A DNA stretch of 11,441 nt, taken from Conidiobolus incongruus B7586. Taxonomy: Eukaryota; Entomophthoromycota; Entomophthoromycetes; Entomophthorales; Conidiobolaceae. Location: positions 1-11,441 of the forward strand of contig JNEM01011967.1 in NCBI GenBank assembly GCA_000697335.1. The letters are read 5' to 3'. Of the stretch, positions 8,181-11,441 are shown piece after piece. A program made the position numbers and the translations under genes. The notes beneath the pieces were generated by a model, which made no database searches, was not told where the DNA came from, and worked only from the letters and a program-made list of their open reading frames with translations. Numbering within the stretch: position 1 is the first letter of the stretch; each line of letters starts with the position of its first letter.

Positions 8181-10204
8181 CTACTGATCTAGTTCATCAT
8201 TCTTAGTCATATTTTCTGCATTGAAAACATTATCAACATTTGATGTAACTTCTTCAGATTTATGTTGTAGTTCATTTAAAGTTTGATCAAGCTTGGGACT
8301 AGCTTCTTCCACTTTGAGTGGTTCTGATTTTTGGTTGTCTTTAGATTGATTCTCAACTGGCTGTTGTGGTGCTTCTGTATCTTTTGAAGCAGTATAGGAA
8401 ATCATTTGATCTTGAATTTGGTCTTGTTGTTTGCTAATCTCTAAGTTATCATTAATAGCTGAAGCTTGAATCTCATCTTGGGGATTCGGGTTTGGTTGAG
8501 TATCATTCTCTTTAATATCTTGAGACTCAGGTTCCGGTGTTGATGAAGATGATTTATAATCGGTAACAAGTCCAATTGCTTGTTGAATATGCTCGTCATT
8601 ATTATTTAATGGCTCAGAAAGTTTAGTAGGAAGAGAAGTCGCTGATTCTTCTGGTTGGGATTTAGGTTCTGAATCATTTTCAGTCTCTTTGGTGAGGTTC
8701 TCTATAGGAATAGTAAGATTTTCTGATTTTTGTTCAAAAACAATATCTTCAGGTTCTTGGATAGATTCAGTATTTTGAGTAGATTCCTTTTGAGGGGAGT
8801 TGGGTTTGGTAGAATCTTTGGCAGATTGGTTAATAGGTTCTTCAAATGGAGCTACCGCAGAATAGTCAATAGGCTCAGGTTGAGGGAACGATCCAGAATC
8901 GTTGAGCAAACTTGAAGTTGCTTCAAGAGATGATTCAGCAAGTTGATTTTGGGATTCAGTGGGAATATCAAAATTCGTATCGTTTGTGCTCAGATTGGTG
9001 TCAGCAGGTTGTTGGTTCTGTGGTCCACCATTTGTTGGCAAATCAATGTGGAGTGTAGTATCAAAATCTTTGTTATTATCTGGAGGGTTAGAATCAGGTG
9101 GACTTTGATTTTGAATATCTTTGACTAAGTTGGGTTGAAGAATAGGTTCTTCGGATTTTTGGGCTGTTTCATCATTTGCAATTGTTGGCGTTATTTGCTG
9201 TTCTAAAGGCTGATCATCAATTTGGGGTTTAGATTCTGTATCTATGCCCATTTCATTTCGTTCGGTGAGGTTAGTAGTATTTTCTTTACTTATTCCTTGA
9301 GGATTTTGAGGGATGAAAGTATCAGGATTAGCTTCACTCTGAGCCTTAATATTGTCCAAGTCGTTGATTTGATTGTCTGTGACTTGTTCAGTTTGAAAAG
9401 TGATTGGATTAGGATCAATATCCATCTGGTTATCCTGAGATACTACTTCTTTGATAGTGTCATTAACTTGTTCAGACTGATTAACAGTAGGTTCTGGATC
9501 GATATCCGTTTTAGTATCTTCAGGGATGTTTTCCTGAATACTATTATCAACTCGGTCATGTTTATCAGGAATAGACTCAAGATCAATGTCCATTTTGGAT
9601 TCTTCTTTAACTTCACCATTAATTGCATTAGATACTTGTACATTTTCAGATAACTCTTTAGGAGTCAATTCTTCCGACTTTATATCTTTTTGTTGAGCTT
9701 CAGAAGTTGGTTGAGATGCATTTTGAATAGGTAGATTGGATTCATCATTGTTTAAAGTATTATCAGATAAGGTTTGAGATAAATTAGTTGCTGAATCTTC
9801 CAAATTTTCAGTTTGGAAAGTGGTATCTGCGGCTGGAGTGGGAGATAAACTAGGTTGAGAATCGAATTCAGCTTGAACTTGAGCTAAAAATAGTTTTTGA
9901 ATATCATTGGAATTACATAAACTGAAAATTATTCTTACTGTTAACCCACATAGGAATTTTGAGATGTTTAGCGTGAGGAGGATTATCTAATTTACGCTGC
10001 CTATAACAAATAATAGTAAATAAAATTATATGAAAAATTGAGAAAAAACAAATGTTTCAAAAGAATGTCTTAATATCAAATAGTATACCATTTAAACACA
10101 GGTTCAAAGAAAGCTTGGCGTAATTGGTCCAATTCCGAGTTATTACTATTACCACCATATCGTGTAGTTCTTCCTTCGAAATTCGCTCTCGATCTAGTCG
10201 TCAT
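8181..10204 (-). CDS. BCL7-like (SWI/SNF-associated) protein with a long disordered acidic tail, three exons
   Basis: Exons on the minus strand are 10204-10089, 10000-9939 and 9883-8181. They total 1881 nt and 626 residues, and the frame holds across both introns. The first 60 residues resemble the BCL7 N-terminal domain, found in a subunit family of the SWI/SNF (BAF) remodeller. TRSRA (3-7) matches ETRSRA. KWQRK (38-42) matches KWEKK. LKIPMWV (52-58) matches LRIYKWV in order and spacing, allowing one extra residue. The stretch between TRSRA and KW is longer than in animals. The rest is rich in S, T, N, Q, E, D and P, with no tryptophan or cysteine in the last 540 residues, so it is probably disordered. 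Animal BCL7 proteins also have a polar disordered tail, but a far shorter one. Three degenerate 28-residue repeats occur at 157-240. The gene is convergent with Ku80, 266 nt between stops. The gene model is firmer than the family name. Confidence 0.68.
9342..9593 (-). repeat. Three degenerate 84-nt tandem repeats coding for 28-residue units
   Basis: The units lie at 9593-9510, 9509-9426 and 9425-9342 inside the BCL7-like gene. Each begins with a DID motif (MDIDLES, TDIDPEP, MDIDPNP) and carries a (R/E)-(V/Q)-rich middle (DRVDNSI, EQVNDTI, EQVTDNQ). DNA identity is low, so the duplications are old. A further MGIDTES lies 58 residues after the third DID, about two unit lengths. Confidence 0.7.
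9884..9938 (-). other. Intron 2 of the BCL7-like gene (55 nt)
   Basis: The donor is GTAAGA, close to the ideal sequence, and the acceptor TTTTTAG, phase 1. The split codon A+CT gives threonine in MWVNTQVQ. Without splicing, exon 2 runs into a stop. Confidence 0.85.
10001..10088 (-). other. Intron 1 of the BCL7-like gene (88 nt)
   Basis: Read on the minus strand the donor is GTATAC and the acceptor TTATAG, phase 2. The split codon TG+G restores tryptophan in FKWQRK, the most conserved motif of the proposed domain. Reading through would hit a stop within three codons. Confidence 0.85.
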
Positions 10205-10252
10205 ACTGCTATTATATTATTTATTATTTATTATTGAATATATTTATTTTGT

Positions 10253-10272
10253 TATATATATATATATATATA
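10253..10272. repeat. (TA)10 microsatellite
   Basis: Ten uninterrupted TA units lie 49-68 nt upstream of the BCL7-like start codon. They may provide a TATA element for that gene, but this is only inferred from position. Confidence 0.9.
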
Positions 10273-11410
10273 TTTACCTCGTAGAATGAATCACTATATA
10301 TATTATTAGGATAATTATATTTTTATTATGGGACTTTCTAATTATTTAATTGCATTGACAAATGATATCCAATACTGATTTATTCACAATATGTATTGTA
10401 TTTTTCGTACACGTTGAAATAGAAATATATTTATTCTCGAAAAATTGCTGTTAAAAGTATTATGAAATAAAATGATATAAGTTTGCTCTATTGACTTACA
10501 TATTAGAAAATTTTTGATTATTATTCAAATTTATTTAAATAACTTTTGGATTGGATAATATACATTAGTGAATGCTTGGAGCAGAAATGAATGGTTCATA
10601 ACTTACATTTTACTATTTAAAGATATTCAATTTACAAGATAGATTATAGTTTTTTATTCGAATTATTTGTAATATATATTATTTGGACAAAGCATTTTGA
10701 TTTTGATTAAATCTTTTGATTATTTTAAGAATCAAAACTTTATATCTCCCATTTATTAAATTAGATAATATTGAAATCTCTCTCTTATCTACAAATATAC
10801 TAAATATTGAGTGGAACTTAATACTGAGATATGTAATAAATAGTTTGAGAAATTATTACATCAAAAAATATATTATAAATTAAGTAGTGGTTCCATTTTA
10901 AATCTTTGTAATCCCTAAAGTAATATATTTTCCACTTGGCCATCTTTTTCAAATGATATTTCAAGTTTTAATACCATCTGAAGAAAAATTTATTGTATCA
11001 TAATTTAAACTTCAGATAATTTAAAAAATTCACTACAATCCAAAGTAATCAATTTGCTGACATTTAATCCTAATTTCCACAATTTTAATGTATTTATTTA
11101 TTCAAATTATAAATTAATTATGATTTTTATATTATAACTAATTTAATGTTTATGAACTACTTTATTTGCTAATTTAAATTAAATTACTATATCTCTTATT
11201 AAAGTGTTAAGTGATTAGTTCTTAAAATTCTTATATTTAATTTTATATAATTAATTTAACTTTTATTAATTCAACTAATTAATATATTTAAAATGATATT
11301 AATAGTATTAAAAATATTAATATAACAAATAAATATCATCTTTCTTTTTCCATTTAATCTTTGTTTTCTAGTATTTATCATTATTCCTAAGATCCAAATT
11401 ATATATATTA

Positions 11411-11430
11411 ATATTATATTATATTATATT
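11411..11430. repeat. (ATATT)4 simple repeat
   Basis: Four exact pentamer copies occur close to the right edge of the window. Confidence 0.85.
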
Positions 11431-11441
11431 GATATTATTTA

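Larger units (their letters stand above)
10205..11441. other. AT-rich intergenic region upstream of the BCL7-like gene
   Basis: No gene, RNA or mobile element is supported here. The region contains the (TA)10 tract near the gene start and further simple repeats, including four ATATT units at 11411-11430. It presumably holds the promoter of the BCL7-like gene in its left part. Confidence 0.7.

Noticed and set aside
8730-9653. Several plus-strand frames of 61-143 codons
   Set aside because: They are antisense to the low-complexity tail of the BCL7-like gene; repeated S/Q/E codons give hydrophobic, I/R/F-rich shadow frames.

Overview
The window looks like nuclear DNA of an AT-rich fungus, probably from an early-diverging lineage (inference). 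It has very AT-rich spacers, four short spliceosomal introns of 55-88 nt (GT...AG), and proteins closest to fungal-type families. The Hsp110 reads most like yeast Sse1 and the carrier most like yeast Oac1. The BCL7-like gene argues against budding yeast. I cannot name the genus from sequence alone.

Layout, left to right. (1) Positions 1-1385, minus strand: 5' part of an Hsp110 (Sse1-type) chaperone gene, cut by the window edge. Upstream are a TATA box and two heat-shock elements. (2) 1386-3185: Hsp110 promoter followed by AT-rich spacer with simple repeats and no recognisable gene. (3) 3186-4172, minus: an intact, intronless mitochondrial carrier of the oxaloacetate/sulfate (Oac1) type. (4) 4173-6422: long spacer between the divergent carrier and Ku80 genes. 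Its first part is moderately complex with three CCAAT boxes. It then becomes very AT-rich and ends in a sharply GC-richer island at about 5986-6265. (5) 6423-7914, plus: a three-exon gene for a compact Ku80, the DNA-end-binding subunit of non-homologous end joining. (6) 8181-10204, minus and convergent with Ku80: a three-exon gene with a short N-terminal domain resembling BCL7, a SWI/SNF (BAF) subunit family, and a tail of more than 550 residues that is acidic, polar and apparently disordered. (7) 10205-11441: AT-rich spacer with simple repeats.

The genes do not form a pathway. They are separate housekeeping functions: protein folding, mitochondrial transport, DNA repair and probably chromatin remodelling. 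The most informative reconstructions are the two spliced genes. In both, the conserved N-terminal part lies on short exons that simple ORF calling misses. Ku80 becomes 458 residues from exons of 114, 172 and 1091 nt. The BCL7-like protein becomes 626 residues from exons of 116, 62 and 1703 nt. The unexplained item is the GC-rich island upstream of Ku80.
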